Source: Sphaerochaeta sp032144095
Lineage (GTDB): Bacteria > Spirochaetota > Spirochaetia > Sphaerochaetales > Sphaerochaetaceae
Reading direction: 5' to 3'
Assembly: GCF_032144095.1 (NCBI RefSeq)
Contig: NZ_JAVSNJ010000002.1
Location: 248,001 to 312,000 of the forward strand
DNA length: 64,000 bases
Shown: piece by piece, positions 43,330-51,955 of the stretch
Position numbering within the stretch: the stretch's first letter is position 1
Layout: every line of letters starts with the position of its first letter
Notes under the pieces: model-generated
Database searches by the model: none
Told to the model about the DNA's origin: nothing
Seen by the model: the letters and a program-made list of their open reading frames with translations, nothing else
Made by a program: the position numbers and the translations under genes

Positions 43330-44526
43330 CTAGTCCTTAGCGCAGATCAGCGCGACAACGTTGTTGCCAAATCCACCGAAGTTGACCGACATCCCATACT
43401 TGGGATTGGCAACCTGTCTGCCTTTCTCCGCCTCCCCACGCAACTGCCTTACCAGCTCGACAGCCTGGGATACCCCAGTGCCGCCAACAGGATGGCCCTT
43501 GGATTTCAGCCCCCCGGAGGTGTTGATGGGCAGCCTTCCATCGAGGTTGGTCTCACCCTTGCGCACTGCAAGATAGCTCTTGCCGCGCTCAAAGAACCCT
43601 ACCTCTTCGCTGATCGCCAGCTCCAGTATGGAGAAGGCATCGTGCAATTCGGCAAAGGAGATGTCAGATGGCTTGAGCTTTGCCATCGCAAAGGCCTTCT
43701 CAGCTGCGATGCGCACAGCATTGAGCATGAGCGGGTCCTTCCGGTTGTGGACACAATGGGTGTCGGTAGCACTGGCAATGCCTGCGATCCTGATCGGTTT
43801 CTTCGGAAAATCCTTTACCTTGGGTGAATCCATGTTCACCAGAAGGAGGGCCGCAGCCCCATCGCTGACAGGACAGGTCGAGTACATCCGAAGCGGCTCG
43901 GCCACATAGGTGTTGACCACCGAGGCATCAGGACCATCGGCAATGGCCTCGATGGTACAGGGCGCCTGGATATGGGCATACTTGTTCTTGGCCCCGTTGG
44001 CATGGTTCTTCACCGCCAACAAGGCAAGGTCCCGCTCGGTAAGGCCATACCGTTCCATGTACATGCGGGTGAACATCCCCCCGAATGCCGGGAGGGTAAG
44101 GCCCATGTTGTACTCGGCATCGGTATGGAGCATGGTAGCGACATAGTCAGTACCCACCCAACCGGAGACCTTTCTCATGATTTCCCCTGCAACGACCAGC
44201 ACGATGTCGGCCATGCCCGATGCTACGGCCATGTACCCGATCTTGATCGCACTTGCCCCGGAAGCTGGGCCATTCTCCACCAGTTCGGCAGGAACAGGCT
44301 CCATATCCATGCGGCTAACCACCGCGGAGGCGACAGCACTCTGGTGGCAGAACAGGCCGCTGGCCATATTGCCTACGATTACCTGGTCGACTTCCTTTCT
44401 CCTTGCGAGAAATCCAGCATCTATCAGTGCGTCGGTTGCTGCATAGGAGAGCACATCCGAAAGGTCATACTCTGATGAATTACCAAATTTCGTGTGTCCG
44501 ATTCCCACAATTCCTACATTAGCCAT
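43330..44526 (-). CDS. Thiolase-fold protein lacking the nucleophilic cysteine
   Basis: A 398-residue SCP2/lipid-transfer-type thiolase homologue. The late motifs are intact (LHDAFSILE near 297, GGLKSKGHPVGGTG with H345). At the position of the acyl-accepting Cys, however, the sequence is VENGPASGASA with Pro at residue 87, checked on the DNA (codon CCA). The C-terminal Cys region reads NFGGFGNNVV. Ordinary thiolase chemistry is therefore unlikely. With a DUF35 partner next to it, a retro-aldolase of the Ltp2 type or a scaffold role is more plausible. GAGG lies just before the ATG. It starts three bases after the GNAT-like gene. Confidence 0.85.
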   Translation of the reverse strand: MANVGIVGIGHTKFGNSSEYDLSDVLSYAATDALIDAGFLARRKEVDQVIVGNMASGLFCHQSAVASAVVSRMDMEPVPAELVENGPASGASAIKIGYMAVASGMADIVLVVAGEIMRKVSGWVGTDYVATMLHTDAEYNMGLTLPAFGGMFTRMYMERYGLTERDLALLAVKNHANGAKNKYAHIQAPCTIEAIADGPDASVVNTYVAEPLRMYSTCPVSDGAAALLLVNMDSPKVKDFPKKPIRIAGIASATDTHCVHNRKDPLMLNAVRIAAEKAFAMAKLKPSDISFAELHDAFSILELAISEEVGFFERGKSYLAVRKGETNLDGRLPINTSGGLKSKGHPVGGTGVSQAVELVRQLRGEAEKGRQVANPKYGMSVNFGGFGNNVVALICAKD

Positions 44527-44529
44527 GGC

Positions 44530-45216
44530 CTACCTCTTGAACCCCGGGATCTGGGGATAATCACTGGGCATGATCAGCTTTGCAGAGGACCTGAGGTCTT
44601 CTTCAGAAACCGGTCTGGACCCTGTACACTTCACCTCACGCACTGCTTTCCACAGGGGCTGGGTAAGCACAAAGGTCGGCACCCCTCCCAACTCATGTCT
44701 GACTTCAGGGAACTGGGACGAACGGTCCTCAAGCTGGTACTCGATCATCCACCGCTTGAACCCGTTCGGGCTCTCTGCAACGATGTACACTTCCTCTTCG
44801 CCAAGGATATCGAGATGGTGTTCCATCTTCGCCGCAAAGAGCTGGGCCCCTACACGCAGGCCTCGCTTGATGGTGATGGTATGCAGGCTCATCCCCAGCT
44901 TTGGCGTAACGTGCCGGCTGGTGACGATGCCAGCGATGACCCCATTGATGGTCCCCACCAGGACGAACTCGTTGGCTACCCGGTAGCGATACCACCCCAG
45001 GATTTCCGCATACATGCGCACGGCAACGATATCATAGAAATCCTTTGCCACGCCAAACAGGGGATAGAGGGTTCCCAACAGGGCTCCCACCTCTTCCCGC
45101 CTGGCCTCCCGAACAACCATCTTCTCCCCCGATGCCAAGGTGATCACCTTGGGTGGATAGGGTTTGAGCAGAATCTCTGGAGGACGTAAGGTCTTCTCCA
45201 TTGCATCCAATGCCAT
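44530..45216 (-). CDS. GNAT-fold-like protein of unknown substrate
   Basis: A 228-residue protein. The region about 33-150 resembles a GNAT fold: MVVREARREEVGALL at the start, FVLVGTINGVIAGIVTSR as the central strands, a GLRVGAQLFAAKM helix at the CoA-binding place and VYIVAESPNGFKRWM after it. The classical R/Q-x-x-G-x-G/A loop is only partly kept (RGLRVGA). The substrate is unknown; it may acylate or sense a pathway intermediate. It lies between the cyclase and thiolase-like genes with short gaps (20 and 3 bases) and a clear GGAGAG. Confidence 0.6.
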   Translation of the reverse strand: MALDAMEKTLRPPEILLKPYPPKVITLASGEKMVVREARREEVGALLGTLYPLFGVAKDFYDIVAVRMYAEILGWYRYRVANEFVLVGTINGVIAGIVTSRHVTPKLGMSLHTITIKRGLRVGAQLFAAKMEHHLDILGEEEVYIVAESPNGFKRWMIEYQLEDRSSQFPEVRHELGGVPTFVLTQPLWKAVREVKCTGSRPVSEEDLRSSAKLIMPSDYPQIPGFKR

Positions 45217-45236
45217 ATAACTCTCCTTTTTGAGAA

Positions 45237-46109
45237 CTAGTGCTTTCTCGCCTCTTCATGTAACCAAGCGTTCTTGATTCCTGCCACATCACCAAAACGG
45301 GTAAGTTCTGCCTTGGCCTTCTTGGCCATCAGAGCCTCATAGCGATCATCATCTACATGGGCAACAATCCTGGCTATGGAGGACTCCCCATCGACAAATC
45401 TCCAGGGGTAGCAGCCGATGACCGCCCGCTGGTTGAGCAACAGGTCTATGTCCCCGCCAACACACTCGGCGTGGATGATGCCATGGCTGAACATCTCGAT
45501 ATGCATCAACTGATACTTGTCATCGGTGAAAAACTCATCAAGACCCATGCCGTACTTCTTCCTGAAATGGGCGTCACACTCCTTCGCTTCGCGGGGCATC
45601 CATTCACGGATCTTCGTGTTCATCGGGTGGTCTGCGCTTCCGCAGTCCACGCCGATCCAGCGGAGTTTCTTCCTCTTCGCCCACTCGGCAAACTCACGGT
45701 CCGGTCCGGGGTGCTTGATCATGTACCTGATCTCATCACCCGAGGGCTGGTCCCAGCCATAGTGGTGAAAACCGGTATGGATCAGGAGGATGTCCCCTTC
45801 CTTGACCTCAACGCGATCCTCAACCATCTTGGATGTGTAGACATCATAGTCGCTGCATACATCGGAGAGGTCCACGATGGCCCCCTCATGCACCAGGAAA
45901 TCCATGTCCAGCTGGGCAATGTCCTTGCCTGGGGTATAGAAATGGATCTCCCCATCGAGGTGGGTCCCTACATGGTTGGAGTGTGTCACTACCTGCCCGT
46001 TGGCACCGTTGGGTGCAAGCCGTTTGAAATATTGGACCTGCAAAGGGATGTAGGTTGGCCAAGGTGGAGTCCCAATACCCAAAGGAATGGTCAGATCAAT
46101 TACTTTCAT
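45237..46109 (-). CDS. Cyclase-family metal-dependent hydrolase
   Basis: A 290-residue member of the cyclase/kynurenine formamidase family (PF04199), which hydrolyses amide, lactam or formamide bonds. The signature H-x-G-T-H-x-D-x-x-x-H is present as HVGTHLDGEIHF (H46, H50, D52, H56), and a later ligand cluster lies in MHIEMFSHGIIHAECVGG. Relatives include isatin hydrolase and gamma-lactamase, so ring opening after the molybdenum hydroxylase step is a fitting role (inference). It is the second gene of the operon, 24 bases after the FdrA-AllG gene. Confidence 0.88.
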   Translation of the reverse strand: MKVIDLTIPLGIGTPPWPTYIPLQVQYFKRLAPNGANGQVVTHSNHVGTHLDGEIHFYTPGKDIAQLDMDFLVHEGAIVDLSDVCSDYDVYTSKMVEDRVEVKEGDILLIHTGFHHYGWDQPSGDEIRYMIKHPGPDREFAEWAKRKKLRWIGVDCGSADHPMNTKIREWMPREAKECDAHFRKKYGMGLDEFFTDDKYQLMHIEMFSHGIIHAECVGGDIDLLLNQRAVIGCYPWRFVDGESSIARIVAHVDDDRYEALMAKKAKAELTRFGDVAGIKNAWLHEEARKH

Positions 46110-46133
46110 CGCAATCTCCTTGTATCTGCATGA

Positions 46134-49100
46134 TCAACCGGCGCAATACTCGTCGGCAAAAGCCAAAAGCGCATCATTGAAGCAGGAGGAAGGGGGCTTC
46201 ACCAAGCCGGCTCCCACCATCCCGATCCCGGGCACCTTATGTGCAATGCCGGTGTTGATGACAGGAAGGATCCCTGTCTCCACAACCTTCTGCACATCGA
46301 TGCCTGTAGGGGTTCCCCTGAAGTCGAGGATCGGGATGCGGTATTCACGGTTCTCCGCCAGGGTTATCGAGTACATCCGCTTGGTGTAGAGGATGGCATC
46401 CTCTGGCGAGCCACCGACGAACTTCACGATCGCAGGGGAGGCTGCCATCGCAAAGCCACCATAGCCTGCGGTCTCGGTGATGACCGAGTCGCCGATGTCA
46501 GGTGCTGCATCCTCTGCCTTGAAGCCGGGCAGGTAGAGCCCTTCGACCATGGAGGCAGGGGCGGTAAACCAACGCGAGCCCATGCCGGAGAGCCTGATGC
46601 CGAAGTCGGTGCCATTTCTGGCCATGGCCGTGATGAGGGTACTGCCTTTGATGTCGCACGCTGCATCCATCGTGCACTTTGCCGCTGGCATGGAGAGGTT
46701 GAGGAAGAAGTGGTCGTTTGCGTGCATGAAGGAGAATACTTTTGCCAGGTCCTCCTTCTTCTCGGAGAGCATCACTAGCGATGGAGCCAGTTCGCGGATC
46801 ACCAGCGAGGTTCCTGCCCTGTTGCGGTTATGGCACTCATCCCCCATCTGCAGGGCCTGGACTATGATGCTGCGCATGTCTATCGGGCCGTGGAGCACGA
46901 TCGCCTCCTGAAGGGTGGGGGCAAGTGTCCTCTCAATCCATCGGAGCCTGTCCAACACTTCGAGCGAGAAGGCGCCATAGCGCAGTACCTTGCCAAGCCC
47001 CTCATTGAGGGTTGCATAGGCCTTGTTCCCAAAGGTTGCATTCTCAAGGATCCAGACCGGCATGCTTGCCGTTATGATGCCTGCCATCGGGCCTACACAG
47101 CTATGATGGTGGCAAGGCTCAAAGTCAATCGCCCCCGATGCGGCAAGGGTTGCTGCCTCCTCAGGATTCTTTGCCTTGTTCTCGTAGATCAGGGCCCCAA
47201 TGACCGCCCCTCTCATGGGGCCGCACATCCTCTCCCAGGTGATGGGAGGCCCTGCATGCAGGACAAGGTTCTCCCGCATCCCGGGGATGAAATCGAGTGC
47301 CTTGCCGATCCCCAGCAGGATAGGCTTGCCCTGGAGGACCCTCTCCACAGCCGTTGCATTGGCCTTCGCCACCAACGGAAGTGCATCAAGGCAGGAAAGG
47401 GCCTTGACCAACGCGGGGTTTCCCCCAGCTGGCGGGCGCCAGTCGAGCTGGATGGCGTGGCTGGAGCAGGCCTCTAGGTTGGTGGCAAAGCTTTGCAGGC
47501 CCAAGTTTATGGCATGCACCTCCTTGAAGAGGGAAAGGATTGAATCCACCTGAGGAAGAGGGGCAACACCTGATGGGCCTTCTTCTCTTGCAGATGTCTT
47601 TTCTGCAGGCACCTTCGCTTTTCCCGGACCAGATTCCCTGAGGAGTATCCTCTTAGCCAGTTGGACCGCCTGGTAGTTTGAACCCATGACCACTACCCCG
47701 GCCTCCTCCAGTTTTCTGACCTGTGCATCAAAGCCCTGGGGATCGCCCTTGGTGCCCGTAACGGAGGCTATGACAGAGAGGTAGCCACCTCTGTTCACAG
47801 CGTTCTCCTTTGCCTTGGCAAGGACAGGGAGAAGAGAGCCTGCAGGGTCGTCACAAGAGCCGTAGCCGAGGACACAGTCGACCAGCATGATCGCTATGCC
47901 AGGATCGTCGGCCTCGGCCATGATCCGGTCCACCCTCGTGCTGGGGTCGATCATGGGATGGGGCCTGCCAACCGTAAAGACGTCGTCGCCGAGGTCAATG
48001 ACAGAGTTGCCGACAGAAACATGGGGGTCATTGGGAACACGGGCAGGGTTGGTATGGTTGTTTGACCACACTCCCCCGGGGATATCATCCAGGGCCAGCC
48101 AGGTTTCGTCTGCAAGGGTACCGCCAGTATAGTAGCCGCGAAGGTATTTCTGATCTGGAAGGAACGAAGAGGACTCCCGTCCCACCATGGCATCGATCGT
48201 CTCATGGTCAAGGTCAAAGGGCCAACTGTCATGGTGTTCATGCGGTGGCAGTGCACTGCCAGAGAGGGAGAGTGCAAGCCTCGCCGCCTCCTCAAGGTTG
48301 CTTGCCCAGTGTATGGATGGGTAGTGGGGGAAGGCCGAAGGGTCAGAGCCAATGAAATGCACGACAGAGGGTTTTCCGCTGGAAGCCAGGGAGGAGAGGA
48401 TGGGTTTGACAACCTCGACGGCAGGGGGTTTCGATACAACGACGATGACCTTGGTTGCAGGGTCCTGTGCAAGGGCAGCTATGCCGAGGCTCATCATTGC
48501 CCCGCCGACCTTCCTGTTCTTCAGGTCCCTGCCACCGGTCCCTATGGCCTGGCTGATGCCACCGCCAAAGCGGTCGATCAGGGAGGTTACCTCCTGCAGA
48601 CCGGTACCGGAGGCAGCAACCACTCCTATGGATCCTGGGGATACCACATTTGCAAAGCAGAGTGGTTTTCCAGCGATGATGGCTGTACCGCAATCGGGTC
48701 CCATGACCAACAGGCCATCCCTAAGGCCCTGTTGCTTGAGGGCGATCTCATCCTCAAGGGAGACGTTGTCGCTAAATAGCATGACATGCAGGCCCTTGTT
48801 CAAAGCCTTACGGGCTTGTTGGGCTGCATAGATGCCTGGCGCTGATATGATGACAAGGTTGGAGTCTGGATTGGAAGAGAATGCATCTTCAATGGTTCTG
48901 AACGATTGCTCTTGCCCGGTGGACGAACTTGAGCCTCTCTTCCCAGCTAGCAACTGGTTTGCAAAGGCAACAATGGTATCGAATTCACCCTCTTTGCAGG
49001 AGATGGCCATCACAAGGTCAGAGGGAGCCACATCCTTGAGGTCAGAGGCGGGAAAGCCCTGGTCCAGGAGCAGTTGCACGTTCATGGCCGTACCCATGGC

Positions 49101-49205
49101 AACGGTGGCAGCTCCAACTTGTGGATGGTTTTCTAGGTCCCTACTGGTAAGCATCAAGACAACAGAGTCAACGTACATGTCCCTCTTTACGGTAACACGT
49201 TTCAT
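46134..49205 (-). CDS. fdrA: FdrA-AllG fusion (oxamate carbamoyltransferase-like)
   Basis: A 1023-residue fusion of two proteins that are separate in E. coli. Residues about 1-525 are FdrA, a succinyl-CoA-ligase-like fold with two nucleotide-type halves (MGPDCGTAI near 168, GTGGRDLKN near 217, LVDCVLGYG near 430). A linker rich in Lys, Ala and Glu (about 527-560) joins it to a DUF1116/YlbE (AllG) domain (about 565-1020) with INLGLQSFA, DWRPPAGGN and PITWERMCGPMRGA. The E. coli trio FdrA-YlbE-YlbF forms oxamate and carbamoyl phosphate; YlbF is represented by the DUF2877 gene of this operon. It is the first gene, with GGAG before the ATG. Confidence 0.9.
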   Translation of the reverse strand: MKRVTVKRDMYVDSVVLMLTSRDLENHPQVGAATVAMGTAMNVQLLLDQGFPASDLKDVAPSDLVMAISCKEGEFDTIVAFANQLLAGKRGSSSSTGQEQSFRTIEDAFSSNPDSNLVIISAPGIYAAQQARKALNKGLHVMLFSDNVSLEDEIALKQQGLRDGLLVMGPDCGTAIIAGKPLCFANVVSPGSIGVVAASGTGLQEVTSLIDRFGGGISQAIGTGGRDLKNRKVGGAMMSLGIAALAQDPATKVIVVVSKPPAVEVVKPILSSLASSGKPSVVHFIGSDPSAFPHYPSIHWASNLEEAARLALSLSGSALPPHEHHDSWPFDLDHETIDAMVGRESSSFLPDQKYLRGYYTGGTLADETWLALDDIPGGVWSNNHTNPARVPNDPHVSVGNSVIDLGDDVFTVGRPHPMIDPSTRVDRIMAEADDPGIAIMLVDCVLGYGSCDDPAGSLLPVLAKAKENAVNRGGYLSVIASVTGTKGDPQGFDAQVRKLEEAGVVVMGSNYQAVQLAKRILLRESGPGKAKVPAEKTSAREEGPSGVAPLPQVDSILSLFKEVHAINLGLQSFATNLEACSSHAIQLDWRPPAGGNPALVKALSCLDALPLVAKANATAVERVLQGKPILLGIGKALDFIPGMRENLVLHAGPPITWERMCGPMRGAVIGALIYENKAKNPEEAATLAASGAIDFEPCHHHSCVGPMAGIITASMPVWILENATFGNKAYATLNEGLGKVLRYGAFSLEVLDRLRWIERTLAPTLQEAIVLHGPIDMRSIIVQALQMGDECHNRNRAGTSLVIRELAPSLVMLSEKKEDLAKVFSFMHANDHFFLNLSMPAAKCTMDAACDIKGSTLITAMARNGTDFGIRLSGMGSRWFTAPASMVEGLYLPGFKAEDAAPDIGDSVITETAGYGGFAMAASPAIVKFVGGSPEDAILYTKRMYSITLAENREYRIPILDFRGTPTGIDVQKVVETGILPVINTGIAHKVPGIGMVGAGLVKPPSSCFNDALLAFADEYCAG

Positions 49206-49251
49206 CGGAGCACTCCTTCACCACACCCTGGAAAAGAACTACCCACAAGTC

Positions 49252-49279
49252 ATTTTATACAAAGTTGTATACAAGTCAA
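49252..49279 (-). promoter_or_regulatory. Promoter with two GntR-type operator boxes at the head of the catabolic operon
   Basis: On the minus strand TTGACT (49274-49279) and TAAAAT (49252-49257) are 16 bases apart, 47 bases before the FdrA-AllG start. Two boxes cover this promoter: TTGTATACAA (49265-49274, a perfect palindrome) and TTTTATACAA (49253-49262, 8 of 10 identical), with centres 12 bases apart. The GntR/FCD protein of the operon is the likely ligand, acting as repressor. Confidence 0.6.
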
Positions 49280-49367
49280 GAAAAAAGAAAAAAACTTTAT
49301 ATCTCCTTTAACTCCTATTAAAACAATAAGTTATTATTTATTACCTGCAGTCACTATCAGACAGAAA

Positions 49368-49399
49368 CGGCGTATTTCCCGATAGAGGGAGATACGCCG
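49368..49399. terminator. Hairpin after the mprF pseudogene
   Basis: CGGCGTATTTCCC and GGGAGATACGCCG form a 13-base stem with one wobble/mismatch. On the minus strand it follows the mprF stop by 22 bases. A near-identical hairpin lies at 51687-51714, so the two may be copies of one repeat. Confidence 0.55.
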
Positions 49400-49421
49400 C
49401 ACCATGCTGGACATCCATCCG

Positions 49422-51536
49422 CTATGCCTTTGTCTCCACTCTTTCCTTACCGGCAGGCAGGGGCCTACCCCGCCTGACCAACAGAGCTATATCGGCCCCG
49501 ATGACAGGAAGCATGGAGTTGCCCAACGAGGCAGGCAGTGCAATGTACTGGGGTTCCCACTCTGGGTTGAACTTGTTCTTGAAGGCCTTCAGCCCCTGGA
49601 AATTGTAGATCCCTTCACCGTTCTGGAAGATGAAGTTCACACTCTTGTTCCACAGAGGGGTCCCTTCCCCAGCCTCGATGCCGGACATGGGTGCCATACC
49701 CAGGTTGAAGAAGCGGTAGCCCTGGCCTTTCCCCCAGAGCATGATTTCAATAAAGAGATACTCCATGGTCCCACTTGGAGCTTCCTTGCGGTAGCGCATG
49801 AGGTCTACAGAGAGCTCACCCTTGTCCCCACTTGTCCAGAGGTTGGAAAAGGCTGTGATCTTGCCCTCATGCATCACCACAGCGCAAGGGAAATGCCTGA
49901 GGTACTCCCTGCTGAAATACCCAAGGGAGAACCCCTTCTCCTTGGAGTTCTTCTCCTGTAGCCACCGGTTCGATACCGCTTCAATCTCATCCAGATAGGG
50001 CTCGATCTTTTCTGGTTCCAGGACGGAGAAGGTGTACCCTTCCTTTATCAGTTTGTTGCGGGGAGGCCTGAGGTTCTTTGCCTTACCCCCTTCCAGGGAA
50101 AAGGAAGCGAGATCTACCAGGGCCTTCTCCCCTATCTTGAAAATATGCATGCCAAGTTCTATGAAGACCGGCAGGTAGGCTGAGGAGATCTCATACCAGA
50201 CGATCCTGGCCCCCTGCTTTCGGGTTTTCTCATAAAAGGACCAGACCAGGTTCTGGAAGGACGCCTCCCTCCCGACCGGGTCGCCCATTACCACAAGGGA
50301 TCTCCCGCTTTCCCCGTACATGAGGAAGGCCGTTCTGGCTTCATCGAAGAAGAAGTACTTATCCCCAAGCAAAGCAAGGTTTGCCTCCGACCGTGGCGAG
50401 GCCGCCAGGATGGATAGGATACTCTCTTTGCACTCTTCCAGGGTCACATGGTCCATGTGTGGCACTGAGGAGAGCAGGACCCGTAGGGAGATCACCAGGG
50501 ACATGATCCCTATACCCAAGCTTGCCCGCAAAAAACGCGGAGCATCCTTTTACAGGGCAAAGGTCCACCAGAACTCGTTTGAATACTGTACATGCTTATA
50601 GGAAAAGAAGCCGAGCCAAAGGACGGCTACCAGGACGGTGGCAACAGAAACCGACCATTGGATGATTGAAGTCGGGGCGATAAGTGCAGAGTGCCTGGTG
50701 AACAGTGAACGGGATGGCACCATGATGAGCGAGTCGAAGACACCCAGGGCCCCCGGGATATGGCTGGTAGCCCCTGCCAGCTGAGCGATGACAAAGATTC
50801 CCAAAAAAGAGAGGAATGAGGGCCTACCCAAAGGCAGCAGGACATACAGGACACAAGCGGCCAGGACCCAATCAAGGGAGGATACCAGGATTTGCTGTAG
50901 GGCAATCCTCGGTGGTGGAAAGCCGATGGAAAAAGCCTTGAAATGCAAGGTTTGCCTGTTCCTGAAGCAGGCAACACAGTAGAGGACCACCATCAGGACC
51001 ATGGCAACACCAAGGAGATTCGTCCAGATGCCGAATTTGGGGAACATGGATAGCTATGTCGGGGTAAGGGCCAGGGAGATACCTCCCATGGTTGCCAGCC
51101 CTATCCAGAAGGTCGTGACACAAAAGGCAATAATCCTTGCTATGTCGTTGCCATCGAGCTTCCAGGAGGCGTAGAAACGGTAGCGGATGGTACTCGACCC
51201 GAAAAGGGAGAGGCCGATGTTGTAGCTGAATACATAGCTCATAAAGGAAGCGAGGGCAACATTGCGGTGAGGAAGGGACTTTTTGATGTACCTCATCGCC
51301 AACACATCATAGAAGGTCAGGATGAAATAGTTGCAGGCAGTTATGGCCAAGGCCAAGGCGATCGTCCAACGTGGGTAGGCCTTCACCTGAGGGACCAGGT
51401 CATGGTAGTGGTAGGTTCTCAGCTGCCTGTACAAAAGGAGGAGAGCCCCTGTAAGGATCGCCACGATAAGCAGGGGCTTCGCTCGTTTCCAATAGGTCTG
51501 TATGGTGGTGGACCTCTCCTGGGAATTGGTAGCCAT
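49422..51536 (-). pseudogene. mprF: mprF-like phosphatidylglycerol lysyltransferase, disrupted
   Basis: MprF adds an amino acid to phosphatidylglycerol and flips the product. Here one reading frame is interrupted by two in-frame stops, TAG at 51054-51056 and TAA at 50550-50552. The second falls inside the conserved junction, where FWWTFAL, then the stop, then KDAPRFLRA is seen. The frame stays open otherwise and carries the membrane flippase part and the full DUF2156 synthase part (NLGMAPMSGIE, FNPEWEPQYI). About 150 residues of the usual membrane domain also seem to be missing after GALGVFDSL. The three open pieces could still be translated separately, but I judge the gene inactive. Confidence 0.8.
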
Positions 51537-51686
51537 GATTCTTCTGCCCACTTGCCAAACAGTAGCAGAAAGGAATTCTGTTAGCAATGTACCATACCCT
51601 GAAATACCATAATACCGAGCCTACCCTATCGGTATCCAGTACCTGGTGTCCTGGGCGAACCCCTCACTCCCTGCCCTAGAGAAAAT

Positions 51687-51714
51687 CGGCGTATCTCCCG
51701 AAAGAGATACGCCG
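51687..51714. terminator. Hairpin terminator of the GntR-ABC operon, repeat-like
   Basis: CGGCGTATCTC and GAGATACGCCG form a perfect 11-base stem with loop CCGAAA. On the minus strand ATTTTC follows, so it can end the operon whose last gene stops at 51779. The arms match the hairpin at 49368-49399. Confidence 0.6.
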
Positions 51715-51778
51715 AAAAGTACGATGCGAAGAGATACGTATGGAGAAGAAAAAACTGACTACATGCAAGTGTATCTAC

Positions 51779-51955
51779 CTAGAACCCATGCCTCACAGAG
51801 AAGGAGGAGTAGGTCACAGACCTGTTCAGCGAGTTGTTCGTCACACGCTGGTCAAGCATGAAGGAACCAAAAACCACACTTGCCAGCAGGTAGACCACCA
51901 GGAAGATGGCCCCGACGACAAGCATCCTATTGCTCTTCTTATGATTCGATTTCAT
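51779..51955 (-). CDS. Small single-pass membrane protein, 58 residues
   Basis: A short gene that simple length filters miss. It starts at an ATG inside the last codons of the GntR gene (17-base overlap), with AAAGGAG about ten bases upstream, and runs 58 codons to TAG. The protein has a basic head (MKSNHKKSNR), one strong hydrophobic segment (about 11-34) and a polar tail, so it should sit in the membrane with the tail outside. No family is recognised. Its place at the end of a GntR-ABC export operon suggests a helper or signal peptide of that system. Confidence 0.65.
   Translation of the reverse strand: MKSNHKKSNRMLVVGAIFLVVYLLASVVFGSFMLDQRVTNNSLNRSVTYSSFSVRHGF

Noticed and set aside
49422..51587. 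Three separate genes in the mprF region
   Set aside because: All three pieces lie in one frame and align end to end with a single MprF protein, with stops inside conserved sequence, so I treat them as one pseudogene.
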